Shown: positions 1-8,473 of the stretch, in pieces
Position numbering within the stretch: the first letter of the stretch is position 1
Layout of the letters: every line of letters begins with the position of its first letter
Assembly: GCA_900751035.1 (NCBI GenBank)
Contig: CAADSF010000021.1
Coordinates: 1 to 25,813, forward strand
Source of the DNA: an uncultured Oscillospiraceae bacterium
GTDB lineage: Bacteria; Bacillota; Clostridia; Oscillospirales; Oscillospiraceae
DNA: 25,813 nt
Direction of reading: 5' to 3'
Program-made: the position numbers and the translations under genes
Notes under the pieces: generated by a model
What the model saw: only the letters and a program-made list of their open reading frames with translations
Database searches by the model: none
Told to the model about the DNA's origin: nothing

Positions 1-1
1 G

Positions 2-673
2 TGGCTGGATTGGAGCAATAGATTAAAACAGGCGACACCGGATTGCAAAAATCCGACGAAGCTGTTGCCGCACAAAGAACTGGCGCACGTCCCAAGCAAC
101 CTTGCGACCATGCAGCAGCAAATTCTGCGCCTGTTCCAGACGGTTCTGGACGCAAGCATCACAGACGTGGACTTTTCTATTCGAGTGCAGGCGTATGAGC
201 AGGCTCCGTCCTTGCAGAAATTTGACTTCCAGCCGATGAAGATTTCGTTCGAGTTTGTAGATGAGAAGCAATTCGCGGAGGTTCTCTATCCGCAAAATAT
301 GTACGACCTGATCGACTTTTCTCTGCGCAAGTGCGTTCAAGAAAAGATCATGATGCGCACCTGCAAAAACTGCGGCAAATATTTCGCGCTCACCGTTCAC
401 GGCAGCACGGAGTATTGCAGCCGAGTCTTCGACAGCCGCGGGCGCACCTGCAAGGAAGTTGGCGCGATGCGGCAGTATGTGCAAAGCCATGCGCAGGACG
501 AGCTGCTGAAAATTTATCGCCGCGAGTATAAGCGCCGCTTCGCATGGATCCGTGCGGGTAAAATTTCGCAGGAAGCGTTCTCCGCGTGGAGCAAAGAAGC
601 ACAGAAAGAAAAGGAGAAATGTGAAAAGGGCGAGGTTTCACAAAGGGAATTCACACAGTGGCTGAAACGGTAA
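2..673 (+). CDS. DUF6076-like zinc-finger protein, 5' end outside window
   Basis: The reading frame is open from base 2 to the TAA at 671-673 with no convincing start. A TTG at 65 has no ribosome-binding site, so the gene very probably begins upstream of the window and only its last ~223 codons are seen. The visible hallmark is a zinc-knuckle-like cluster (CKNCGKYF at about 361-384, followed by EYC and a TCKEVG segment at about 448-465). It is followed by a long, charged, Lys/Glu-rich helical tail. This cysteine pattern and tail resemble DUF6076-type proteins, which have no established function; the family call is from memory of the motif and is moderate. It converges on the glycan operon and shares its terminator. 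Nothing ties it functionally to that operon. Confidence 0.6.
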   Translation, partial: WLDWSNRLKQATPDCKNPTKLLPHKELAHVPSNLATMQQQILRLFQTVLDASITDVDFSIRVQAYEQAPSLQKFDFQPMKISFEFVDEKQFAEVLYPQNMYDLIDFSLRKCVQEKIMMRTCKNCGKYFALTVHGSTEYCSRVFDSRGRTCKEVGAMRQYVQSHAQDELLKIYRREYKRRFAWIRAGKISQEAFSAWSKEAQKEKEKCEKGEVSQREFTQWLKR

Positions 674-680
674 TGTCAAT

Positions 681-725
681 ATATAAAATCCCCCGCGCTA
701 ATGAATTGCGCAGGGGATTTTATAT
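681..725. terminator. Bidirectional rho-independent terminator
   Basis: An 18-bp inverted repeat (arms 681-698 and 708-725, one mismatch) with a 9-nt loop, A-rich on the left and T-rich on the right. It lies between the convergent ends of the DUF6076-like gene and the GH112 gene, so it can stop transcription from both sides. Confidence 0.85.
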
Positions 726-791
726 CTGAATATTGCATCCAGACCCTACACGGAACAAATTTAGGGCAGGGCATTTTTGCGTTTTACTTGC

Positions 792-2975
792 TCAGATCTC
801 AAACCAGCGGATCTCGTTTGCTGCCAGCGACAGCGGGAAGTGCTTGCCGTCTGTCGTATGCACCTCCGTCGTCTGCGGCTCGTAGGTGTTGTTCACCACG
901 CAGTATTTTCCGTTCTGCGGGTAGGCGTGTACCTCGACGCAGAAATTCTCCGAGAACCACGTATGCAGCATCGCCTCGGCATGGCTGCTCCACAAAATCG
1001 CGCGGTGCAGAAGTCTTGCGTTTTCAAAGCTGTACGGCAGGCCGGACAGATAGACCGCGCGGCCCTTTCCGTATTCATGCACGGCCATCTGCACCTCTTT
1101 TTCACGCTGCACGAGAATTTGCGTGCCGTCCAGCGCGTAGATGCTCTTTTTGCCCTCGCCGAAGTTCACCTCGCCTGCGCAGTCGGCCAGAATGAAATGG
1201 TTCGGATGTTCGTCCCAGTTATACTTGTCATAGCCGAGCGTGAAGCCCGTCTCCTTCTCCACGCCGAGCACCGAAGCCAGCTGGAGATAGTGTCCCTGAT
1301 ACTGGTGGCCGGACGGCTCGCCGATACCGATCAGGCCGCCGCCCTCGGCGACGAAGCGGCGGATGGCCGCGGAAACGTCCGCGTCCTCCCATACTGCGCC
1401 GCCGGTGTGCGCCGTGTCGCCGTCGCCGATGTTGAGCAGCACGTCCACACCGCGCAGTGCGTCGGGGTTCTCCTTCAGATCGTCGAAGCTGAGGAACCGC
1501 ACGTCGAACGCCACGCCGGAAAGCGCCTCAATGACGCCCGCATAGGAATAGTTCTGTTTCTGATAAAGCGCGTGGTGTACCATATGGCAGCCCCATGCGC
1601 GCATCTTTCCCCAGCAGTTCAGAACGGCCACGGTCTTGAAGCAGTACGGCGTCGTGCCCTTTACGTTCTCATACAGCTCGCGGAACTCATGACAGACGCT
1701 TTCGACGTAGTCGATGAAGTCCGGGAACTGGCACGCCAGCTTCAGATAGCCGCCGTAGCCGATGCGGTCGATGGGCTTGCGCAGAATGGCGCGCCGCGCC
1801 GTGACCCAGTTTTCCTTCGCCTCGCGCACCGGATCACCGCCCGGATGGAACGTATCCGGGAAGAAATACGGCAGAAAGCGGCCCTCGGTATAGCGCACGC
1901 CGGGAATGTCGGCGATCAGGCGGAGCGTCGAGCCATTACCGACGGAGCCGACCACGCTGTCAAGGCCGATGCCTGCGAACTCCGGCATGAACGGCTCCGT
2001 GCCGATCCAGTGATCGCCGAGGAACATCATGGCCTCCTTGCCCAGCTCGTGCGTGATGTCCACCATCTCCTTGGCGAGCTTTGCGACCTCGCGGCGCTGG
2101 AATGCCTGAAAATCCTTGTATTCTTTGCTTGGCACGCGGTACTGGTTGTTGTAATAGCCCTGATCGATGATATACTCGGGCCGGAATCTGTATCCGGTCT
2201 CTTTTTCAAACTGCCTGAGAATATACGGCGAGACGGACGCGGAATAGCCGTACCAGTCGACGTATTTTTCCCGGCAAAGCTCGTCAAAGACGAGCGTGAA
2301 CTGGTGGAAGAACGTTGTGAAGCGCAGAACATCCACATAGTCGTGCTCCCGGATGAAGCGCCGCAGGCGCTCCATGGTAAAGGCGTGCGTTTTCGGCTGG
2401 CGCACATCGAAGGTGATCTGGTGTTCAAAGTCCTTCCAGCCGTTCGTGACGGCGTTGTACATATGCACCGGGTCCCAGATGAGATACGCAAGAAAACTCA
2501 CCGTGTATTCGTGATACGCCTCCGGCGCGTCAAGGATGACACAGCCGCTTTCCGCGTCATAGCGCCATGCCTCCGGCGGAATCGGCTTTCCCGTGCTGCG
2601 GTCGACGACCTCCCACCAGCGGCGGATGTCGTCGCGCGTGTTGACCTGCATCAGTTCGGGACTGATGCCTTTCATGAGCGGAATGGTCAGAGGGCCCTCC
2701 TGCGCGGTGTAAAAGCCCGTCATGATGTAGCACTGCTGCACCTCCTCGGGGTGCGCCTTCGCCCACGCGTTATCCTTGCGAGTCGTGTAATAGGTGGCGT
2801 AGACCTTCGCGCCCGTATCGCGCAGCTGCTGCGGGAAATCCGTGCCGTCGCAGTCGCGGATAGCGTCCGCGCCCCAGCGCTTCATCAGCTCCAGCGTCTG
2901 CGGCACCACGTCCATATCTGTCGGAATCGTCACGCGGCCGGTCAGGGGCTGTGCATGTCGGTTTTGATCGTCCAT
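792..2975 (-). CDS. GH112 beta-galactoside phosphorylase (lacto-N-biose / galacto-N-biose / galactosyl-rhamnose type)
   Basis: A 727-residue cytoplasmic enzyme with no signal peptide. Its GRVTIPTDMDV segment (residues 13-23) followed by WGADAIRDCDGTDFP is the signature of family GH112, which reversibly phosphorolyses Gal-beta-1,3-GlcNAc/GalNAc or Gal-beta-1,4-L-rhamnose to galactose-1-phosphate. The predicted general acid is Asp321 in GDHWIGTEP, corresponding to the catalytic Asp of bifidobacterial lacto-N-biose phosphorylase. The length fits the family (about 720-750). The ATG start has an AAGGAGG site (2982-2988) and overlaps the end of the upstream glycosidase gene by 34 bp, implying translational coupling. 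It is the last gene of the operon. The sequence alone does not decide among LNB, GNB and galactosyl-rhamnose as substrate. No galT, galE or HexNAc kinase lies nearby. Confidence 0.93.
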   Translation of the reverse strand: MDDQNRHAQPLTGRVTIPTDMDVVPQTLELMKRWGADAIRDCDGTDFPQQLRDTGAKVYATYYTTRKDNAWAKAHPEEVQQCYIMTGFYTAQEGPLTIPLMKGISPELMQVNTRDDIRRWWEVVDRSTGKPIPPEAWRYDAESGCVILDAPEAYHEYTVSFLAYLIWDPVHMYNAVTNGWKDFEHQITFDVRQPKTHAFTMERLRRFIREHDYVDVLRFTTFFHQFTLVFDELCREKYVDWYGYSASVSPYILRQFEKETGYRFRPEYIIDQGYYNNQYRVPSKEYKDFQAFQRREVAKLAKEMVDITHELGKEAMMFLGDHWIGTEPFMPEFAGIGLDSVVGSVGNGSTLRLIADIPGVRYTEGRFLPYFFPDTFHPGGDPVREAKENWVTARRAILRKPIDRIGYGGYLKLACQFPDFIDYVESVCHEFRELYENVKGTTPYCFKTVAVLNCWGKMRAWGCHMVHHALYQKQNYSYAGVIEALSGVAFDVRFLSFDDLKENPDALRGVDVLLNIGDGDTAHTGGAVWEDADVSAAIRRFVAEGGGLIGIGEPSGHQYQGHYLQLASVLGVEKETGFTLGYDKYNWDEHPNHFILADCAGEVNFGEGKKSIYALDGTQILVQREKEVQMAVHEYGKGRAVYLSGLPYSFENARLLHRAILWSSHAEAMLHTWFSENFCVEVHAYPQNGKYCVVNNTYEPQTTEVHTTDGKHFPLSLAANEIRWFEI

Positions 2976-5092
2976 CGGCAGATCCTCCTTTCTCCTTGTT
3001 CAAGGCGAAGCGTTTGATTTGTATTTTTCAGATACCAGCTTCCGGCCCGTTCTGCATATAGCCGGAGCGTCACGAGGCCTGTGTCGGTCAGCTCTGCGGA
3101 TACGATCAGGCCGTTTTCCGCGCGCAGACCGCGAAAGGCACACGTGCGCCAGTCCGCAGGAATCACCGGGAAGATCTCGATCTCTCCGTTTTGACTGTAC
3201 AGCAGCATTTCGTTGACGGCCTGTACGGAGAGACAGTTTGCTTCCAGCGTAAACGGCCGGTACTGAAACTCGCTCAGGCCGGTTTTCCGGAAATCGCCGT
3301 TCAGATGAAATCCGTTCGGGCTGAGAAACGCATGATAAAATTGCCGCAGCGCCTGGACAGCTCCCTCCGCATCTCGCTGCACGATCTTCAGCAGCGCGAA
3401 CCACACGAATGAAAAGCCGACCCAGCGGCTCGTTCCGAGCGATTCCAGCTGCGCGATGGTGCGGTCTATGCACGCCTTTTCCTGCGGCGCTTTCCCGCTG
3501 ATCTGCCGGAGCGGATAGATCGCCAGTGCATGCGAAAAATGGCGGTGGCCTTCACGGACAAATGCGTCCTTCGCGTACATGAGCGCGCCGTTTTCGTCTG
3601 CAGGCAGCTGCGGGAGCCGGTTCAACTGGCTGCGACAGACGGTCTGCGGCTCGCCGAGCAGTGCGGACAGCTCGATCAGCCGTTCATACAGATCCCGTAG
3701 CAGCGCCAGATCATAGCTGCTGTTTGGTGTCAGCCATGCACGCGGCGAATCGTCATAGATCTCCGGCGAGGACGACAGCGGCAGCGCCAGCGTTCCGTCC
3801 GCCGTCTCACAGAGCAAGCCGCGAATGCAGCGCTCACATTCCAGATACAGCGGCCACACGCGCTCACGCAGAAATTCCGGATCTCCGGTGATCCGATAAT
3901 GCTCGTAGAAAAGCCGACACAGCCAGATGGAATTGGTTGGGGACAGCGAATACATCGGCCAGCCGCCAAGCGGGCTTCCGTCCAGCGCCATGACGCCCGG
4001 ATAGCACATGCCGTCCGTCTGATAGAATTCTGCGGCGAAGCGCTTCGCTGCCGGAAGCAGCGTCCACAAATGCTCCAGAAACGCCTCGCCCTGCTGCAGA
4101 TGGTTGGAGGTCAGGTAAGCAGCATAGGTAAACTGTGTGTTCAGATCGTTGTGATAATCGCCCTTCCATGGCGGCAGAGCGCTTTGATCCGCCGTCCAGA
4201 CGCCCTGAAGCGGCATCGGCGCATGCCCTGGGCGCGAACCCGCGCCCAAAAAATACGTGCCGCGGTACCAGAGCTGCTCCAGCGCGTCGTCCGGAAGCGT
4301 GATGGCGCTCTGCGCCCAGAATGCGCGCCACCACGCCAGATGCGCGCAGCGCAGCCGCGCGAGCGAGGCATCAGACTGCATCAGAAGCGCTTCGCAGGCC
4401 TCGCATGCGCCCTGCGCGGAGGAAGCCGTCTGCACCGTGACAAGCAGGCGCTTTCGTCCGTTCCGGACTGTGCTGCGGCTGAGCAGCGCGTAATATCTCC
4501 CGCCGGATATTTTTTGCGTAAAGCCCTGCAGCCCATCTTGGTCGATCCGCTCCGGCGGCGGATAGCCAAGCGCGGAAAGCGGACGGCACAGCGGGTCGGC
4601 AGGGCCTTCCGTTGCACCGGCATACGGCGGCGGCTTCGGCACGAAGCGTACCGGCAGCGTCGTTTCTAGCTCCACGACCAGCAGCGGCGTGGTCGCGGCA
4701 AGCCAGACGCGCAGCCGGTGCGCGCCGCTTTGCAGCTCCGCTGTCGCGTCCTGCAGGGAAAGCCGCGCGGAATATGCCTGCTCCGGCAGCCCAGCCAGCT
4801 CAAACGCCCCGACGGGCAGCTTCGTCGGCGCTGCGCAGGCATACGGCGCGTCAAACAGCGACTGAAGCTCCGCCCAGTTCTGCTGCCGCACCAGACGGCA
4901 CATCGTCCGGTAGTTGAAATCAGGCCGCTTTGTCTGCGGCGCAGGCGTCAGATCCCACAGGCCCGCCAGATCCATGGAAAACCGCAGCGCGTGCAGCGGC
5001 CCCCAGATCAGGCCGCCCATGCCGCCGTTTCCAAGCGGGATCCCCTCGTCCCACGAGGGGATCGGCCCGTTCAGACAGATATCATGCTTCAT
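2942..5092 (-). CDS. GH95-like six-hairpin glycosidase, intracellular, variant active site
   Basis: A 716-residue protein without signal peptide. The N-terminal GIPLGNGGMGGLIWG (17-31) is the typical opening of GH95 alpha-L-fucosidases. PLQGVWTADQ (294-303), GHRHFSHALAIYP (515-527) and the C-terminal NGEIEIFPVIPADW segment (635-648) also match the family. Glu444 in SSSPE aligns with the GH95 general acid. Classical GH95 enzymes activate water with two Asn (NxN) and an Asp; here the equivalents read Asp316-x-Asn318 and Glu617 (FTLEAN), so the specificity or chemistry may differ. Start: ATG at 5092, 6 bp after the preceding gene's stop and without a clear Shine-Dalgarno, so reinitiation is likely. 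It lies between another six-hairpin gene and GH112, suggesting trimming of an imported oligosaccharide before phosphorolysis. An alpha-L-fucosidase or alpha-L-galactosidase role is plausible but unproven. Confidence 0.75.
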   Translation of the reverse strand: MKHDICLNGPIPSWDEGIPLGNGGMGGLIWGPLHALRFSMDLAGLWDLTPAPQTKRPDFNYRTMCRLVRQQNWAELQSLFDAPYACAAPTKLPVGAFELAGLPEQAYSARLSLQDATAELQSGAHRLRVWLAATTPLLVVELETTLPVRFVPKPPPYAGATEGPADPLCRPLSALGYPPPERIDQDGLQGFTQKISGGRYYALLSRSTVRNGRKRLLVTVQTASSAQGACEACEALLMQSDASLARLRCAHLAWWRAFWAQSAITLPDDALEQLWYRGTYFLGAGSRPGHAPMPLQGVWTADQSALPPWKGDYHNDLNTQFTYAAYLTSNHLQQGEAFLEHLWTLLPAAKRFAAEFYQTDGMCYPGVMALDGSPLGGWPMYSLSPTNSIWLCRLFYEHYRITGDPEFLRERVWPLYLECERCIRGLLCETADGTLALPLSSSPEIYDDSPRAWLTPNSSYDLALLRDLYERLIELSALLGEPQTVCRSQLNRLPQLPADENGALMYAKDAFVREGHRHFSHALAIYPLRQISGKAPQEKACIDRTIAQLESLGTSRWVGFSFVWFALLKIVQRDAEGAVQALRQFYHAFLSPNGFHLNGDFRKTGLSEFQYRPFTLEANCLSVQAVNEMLLYSQNGEIEIFPVIPADWRTCAFRGLRAENGLIVSAELTDTGLVTLRLYAERAGSWYLKNTNQTLRLEQGERRICRWTIKTDMHSP
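5039..5063 (-). repeat. Perfect hairpin inside the start of the GH95-like coding sequence
   Basis: Perfect 11-bp inverted repeat (arms 5039-5049 and 5053-5063) with a 3-nt loop, about 30-54 nt downstream of the ATG at 5092. It encodes the conserved PSWDEGI segment. In mRNA it would form a very stable hairpin close to the initiation site; any role in attenuating translation is inference. Confidence 0.6.
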
Positions 5093-5098
5093 ATGCGG

Positions 5099-7600
5099 TC
5101 AATAATAGGCCGAAAGGCCAAGCGAAGCGCGGTCAAAGGTCTTTTTACATTCATTGATGTGATAGGGGAACGGATTGTGATAATAGTTCTCCGGTGGGAA
5201 TTCCCTGCGGAAGATCAGATAGCGCGTATCCGGAGCAGTCTCAAACGAGAGGATCTTCCCATCCAGTGTAAACGCAGCCTCCGTATGTCCCGTCCGGATG
5301 CAGACCGGCGCAGTCCACGGGAGGCACACGCGGCACAGCCCGCCGCGCGTGCTCTCCACAGCGATGTAGCGGATATCGCCGTTTGCGCACTCGCTGGTCA
5401 CGCGGAAGCCATCCTCCGCCCAGAGCGTAAACATGGCGGTGCGCGCTTCCGCAAGCGTGGGGAACACGTAGATCACGCCGCCGCGGGACTGCAGCAGCAG
5501 CTCCAGCGTTCCCGCGAACAGATTCGCTGCCGCTTCAAAATAGCAGTGCAGGAACCACTCCGAGGGGATCTGTGTCCGGTTTCCGAAGGCTTTTTCGTGC
5601 ATCTGCTCCCACTGGGTCGCGGTGATCTCCCGCGGTAGAATCTGCGGGCGGTCGACGGCCGACCACTGCTGCGCCTGCGTGATATCGGCAAAGTGCATCA
5701 GACCGTTTGGGAACAGCTGATAGGACGAAATGAAGTGGTGCAAAATCCGCTCTGCGTCCTCACGCATACCGAGGCGCGCCGCCGTCTCCGGCGAAGGCGT
5801 GTGTCCGCAGCAGCCGAGCTTCCCGATCTGATAGACATCACGGTCAAATACGACGCGCGCCGTATTTCGCATGATCGCAAACAGGCGGCTGCCTGCGCCG
5901 TCCAGACCGATCCAGCCGGACGGCCAGACGGGAGCAAGCAGCGCGGCGGGAAACGGCGAGAGCGGATACTCGCCCTGCGCATACTGTACGGGCGCGTGGC
6001 TCCACGTCTGTCCGACGCAGAAAATTTCAAGAGCCTCACCATTATGCAGCACAGTCTCCGTTTGCAGCGGCGGCAGGCGATCCAGTACAGCCTGATAGCC
6101 CGCCGCGTCCAGATCAAGCGCATATGCGTCGTTAAGCGTCAGCAGCGCATGGAATAGCGCGCGCAGCAGCACCTGATCGACAAGATTCTGTTCGAGATTC
6201 CAATAGCTTTCAAAGGCAGTCGAGCCGCCGCGAAGCTGCAAAACACCGCCGCGAAGCTCCAGCAGATTCTGATAAAATTCCGCGCACGCCGTCATGACGG
6301 GCAGCGCACGTTCACGCAGGAAGACCTCGTCCGGCTGATAGCGGACGCGGCGATAGAAATCCAGCGCGATCTGCGCGCCGACGCTGAGGTTGCGGACAGT
6401 ATCCGGTTCGATCGCCTGAAAGCCGTTCAGGTTGGAAATGTCGGAGTAAAACGCACCCTCCACGCCAAAAAGCCGCTTCGCGTCGGCAATCGCGTGCGGG
6501 AGCATGCGGAACCGGTAATCCAGATAGTTTTCACACAGCTCGCCGTGTCCGGCGGCGTACAGGCCCCAGTAATTCTGCTGGTGGTTCCAATGGTAGAAAT
6601 GGCCCCAGTTCCGCGCGTCGCGGAACCAGCCCCAGAGCCCGGCAAACGTCAGAGGATTTTTTCCGAGGTTTCCGCAGCCCATCTGGTACAGGTGCAGATA
6701 GCAGAGGTTTTCCAAATAGTCGTTCTCCTGCAGATGGAGAAAGCTGCGGCTCCAGAAATCCTGCCAATACCGGCAATGCGTCTGCCATAAAGACGGCGCG
6801 TCCTTTGCCGCTGTCAGCGCGGCCAGCGTATTTTCCCGCACAGATGCCTCCGCGCTCGCCCGTGCCGCCAGATATAAGGTCAGGCGGTGACGCTTCTGCT
6901 TTGGAAAGCGGCAGCATACCGCGTGACTGTTCAGCTGCTCCGGCTCCCCGCCGCAGGATACGGCCAGCGCCGTGCGGCAGCGGCGAAGTGCCTGCGTGAC
7001 GAGCAGCGCGTCCCAATTGGCCTCCGCACGGACGCAGTACAGGTTTTTATCGTGGATATCCAGAATCTGCTCATAGTGGTGGAAGAAGCTTGGACTGGGC
7101 CATTTATCGATCTGAATTTCCAGCGCAGCCTCCTCGGTCTGCTCGATCTCCAGCTCCAGAACCAGAACATCCGGCTCACGCGGCGCATACAGCTTCCAGC
7201 TTGCTTCGGCAAACGGCGTTTTCGCGCGGCCCTCGATGGAGGCGGTCGACAGGATCAGCCGCTGCTCAAACGCTTCGAGATAGACCCAGTCGAAAATTGG
7301 AAGCGTAGAGCGGATGCTCAGGTGTCCGCAGGAGACCGGCGCGGTCTGGCGCTCCTCCGCCTCCCATGCCCATGCCTGCATGGCCCCGTCCGGCGCGTAA
7401 TCCAGCGCGTCGGCGTGGTTGACCGTCAACTCCAAACCGTAGGCGGTCTGGTACAGAAGCCCGCCCGCGTCACCGGTTCCGACCGGCACGCCGTCATAGG
7501 GCCGAAGCGCCGGGCGGCGATAGACCAGATCGTGTCGCCGCAGATAGCGGCACGGATCGGTCATCGGGCCGTGGTCGTCATAGTGAATGGCCTGATACAT
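5099..7600 (-). CDS. Six-hairpin glycosidase-like protein (GH95-related), intracellular
   Basis: An 833-residue protein without signal peptide. An N-terminal beta-sandwich-like region opens with PYDGVPVGTGDAGGLLYQ (34-51), the usual GNG-type start of GH95 and DUF5703-type enzymes. A helical region follows, containing FYHWNHQQNYWGLYAAGHGEL (335-355), which resembles the GH95 substrate-binding segment. There the NxN pair reads Asn339-x-Gln341. STAFESYWN (460-468) with Glu464 may hold the general acid. The C-terminal LELLLQSRGGVIYVFP (about residue 700) matches the GH95 end motif. It is only distantly similar to the neighbouring 716-residue protein, so the pair is more likely two specificities than a recent duplication. 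The ATG at 7600 has an AGGGAGG site; the stop of the permease gene is 18 bp upstream. The exact family (GH95 versus an unassigned relative) and substrate are uncertain. Confidence 0.65.
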   Translation of the reverse strand: MYQAIHYDDHGPMTDPCRYLRRHDLVYRRPALRPYDGVPVGTGDAGGLLYQTAYGLELTVNHADALDYAPDGAMQAWAWEAEERQTAPVSCGHLSIRSTLPIFDWVYLEAFEQRLILSTASIEGRAKTPFAEASWKLYAPREPDVLVLELEIEQTEEAALEIQIDKWPSPSFFHHYEQILDIHDKNLYCVRAEANWDALLVTQALRRCRTALAVSCGGEPEQLNSHAVCCRFPKQKRHRLTLYLAARASAEASVRENTLAALTAAKDAPSLWQTHCRYWQDFWSRSFLHLQENDYLENLCYLHLYQMGCGNLGKNPLTFAGLWGWFRDARNWGHFYHWNHQQNYWGLYAAGHGELCENYLDYRFRMLPHAIADAKRLFGVEGAFYSDISNLNGFQAIEPDTVRNLSVGAQIALDFYRRVRYQPDEVFLRERALPVMTACAEFYQNLLELRGGVLQLRGGSTAFESYWNLEQNLVDQVLLRALFHALLTLNDAYALDLDAAGYQAVLDRLPPLQTETVLHNGEALEIFCVGQTWSHAPVQYAQGEYPLSPFPAALLAPVWPSGWIGLDGAGSRLFAIMRNTARVVFDRDVYQIGKLGCCGHTPSPETAARLGMREDAERILHHFISSYQLFPNGLMHFADITQAQQWSAVDRPQILPREITATQWEQMHEKAFGNRTQIPSEWFLHCYFEAAANLFAGTLELLLQSRGGVIYVFPTLAEARTAMFTLWAEDGFRVTSECANGDIRYIAVESTRGGLCRVCLPWTAPVCIRTGHTEAAFTLDGKILSFETAPDTRYLIFRREFPPENYYHNPFPYHINECKKTFDRASLGLSAYY

Positions 7601-7618
7601 ATGGATCCTCCCTGCGTC

Positions 7619-8473
7619 TCAGCCCTTGATGCCGCCGATGTTCGTCCCGCGGAGCAGCTGCTTCTGCCCGATGAGAAACAGCAGAATCGTCGGGATCAGC
7701 GCCAGGATCAGCGCCGCGAACAGCGCGCCCCAGTCGGTCGCGTAGCGCTGCTGCTCATAGAGCGTTGCGAGGCCGATAGGCATGGTCTTCTTCGTCTCAT
7801 CCGTCAGCATGATGAGCGCAACGGGGAATTCGTTCCACGCGCTCATTGCCGTGATCATGCAGACCGTCACAATGCCGGGCTTTGCCATCGGAACGATCAC
7901 ATTGCGCAGAACGCCGAAATTCCCGCAGCCGTCGATCATGGCGGCCTCCTCATAATCCTTTGGAATGGAGCTCATAAAGCCGGACAGGAGAAAAATTGCA
8001 AACGGGAACTGCATCGTCGCGTACAAAACGCCAAGGGCCAGCCGGTTGTTAAGCAGATGCAGATCCTTCATCTGCAGAAACAACGGGATCATGATATAGG
8101 TCGCCTGAATGAAAATCGCCGCCATATACATCCCGAGGATCTGCTTGGAGCCGAAAAAGCGGTACCGTGCCAAACAGTAGGAGCACGGGATCACGCACAG
8201 CACGAGCACAACCACGCTGACGCCGACGACAAACAGCGAGTTCCAGATATTGTCCAGCAGATGCGATTTTTCAAATGCGCGCACATAATTGTCCCATTCC
8301 AGATGGGAGGGCAGCGTAAACGCGTCCGCGAGGAATTCCGTATTGGTTTTGAAGGAGGAATAGAGGTTCCAGAGCAGCGGAAAGAGCATCGTGACGGAGA
8401 TTGCGATCAGAAGCAGCCGCGTGATCCATTTCCATGCCGCCGTTTTTAAAAGGCCCTGTTCGTTGCTTGTCAT
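7619..8473 (-). CDS. CUT1 sugar ABC transporter permease, MalG type
   Basis: A 284-residue inner-membrane protein with about six predicted membrane helices (for example 18-38, 78-98, 112-132, 146-166, 202-222 and 248-268). The ABC-permease EAA loop, EEAAMIDGCGNFG through MAKPG (175-200), docks the ATPase. The short N-terminus and ending LLRGTNIGGIKG are typical of MalG/LacG-like subunits of oligosaccharide importers. The ATG overlaps the upstream permease stop by four bases (ATGA), with a GAGGAGG site just before. Its partners are the MalF-type permease and the lipoprotein upstream. No ATPase gene is in the operon, so a shared MsmK/UgpC-type ATPase encoded elsewhere is expected, as is common in Bacillota. 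Substrate is inferred from context only. Confidence 0.92.
   Translation of the reverse strand: MTSNEQGLLKTAAWKWITRLLLIAISVTMLFPLLWNLYSSFKTNTEFLADAFTLPSHLEWDNYVRAFEKSHLLDNIWNSLFVVGVSVVVLVLCVIPCSYCLARYRFFGSKQILGMYMAAIFIQATYIMIPLFLQMKDLHLLNNRLALGVLYATMQFPFAIFLLSGFMSSIPKDYEEAAMIDGCGNFGVLRNVIVPMAKPGIVTVCMITAMSAWNEFPVALIMLTDETKKTMPIGLATLYEQQRYATDWGALFAALILALIPTILLFLIGQKQLLRGTNIGGIKG

Noticed and set aside
777..3017. Long open frame (746 codons) on the plus strand opposite the GH112 gene
   Set aside because: Composition-driven shadow of the GC-rich GH112 gene. It has no ribosome-binding site or recognisable protein features, while the minus strand has clear GH112 motifs.
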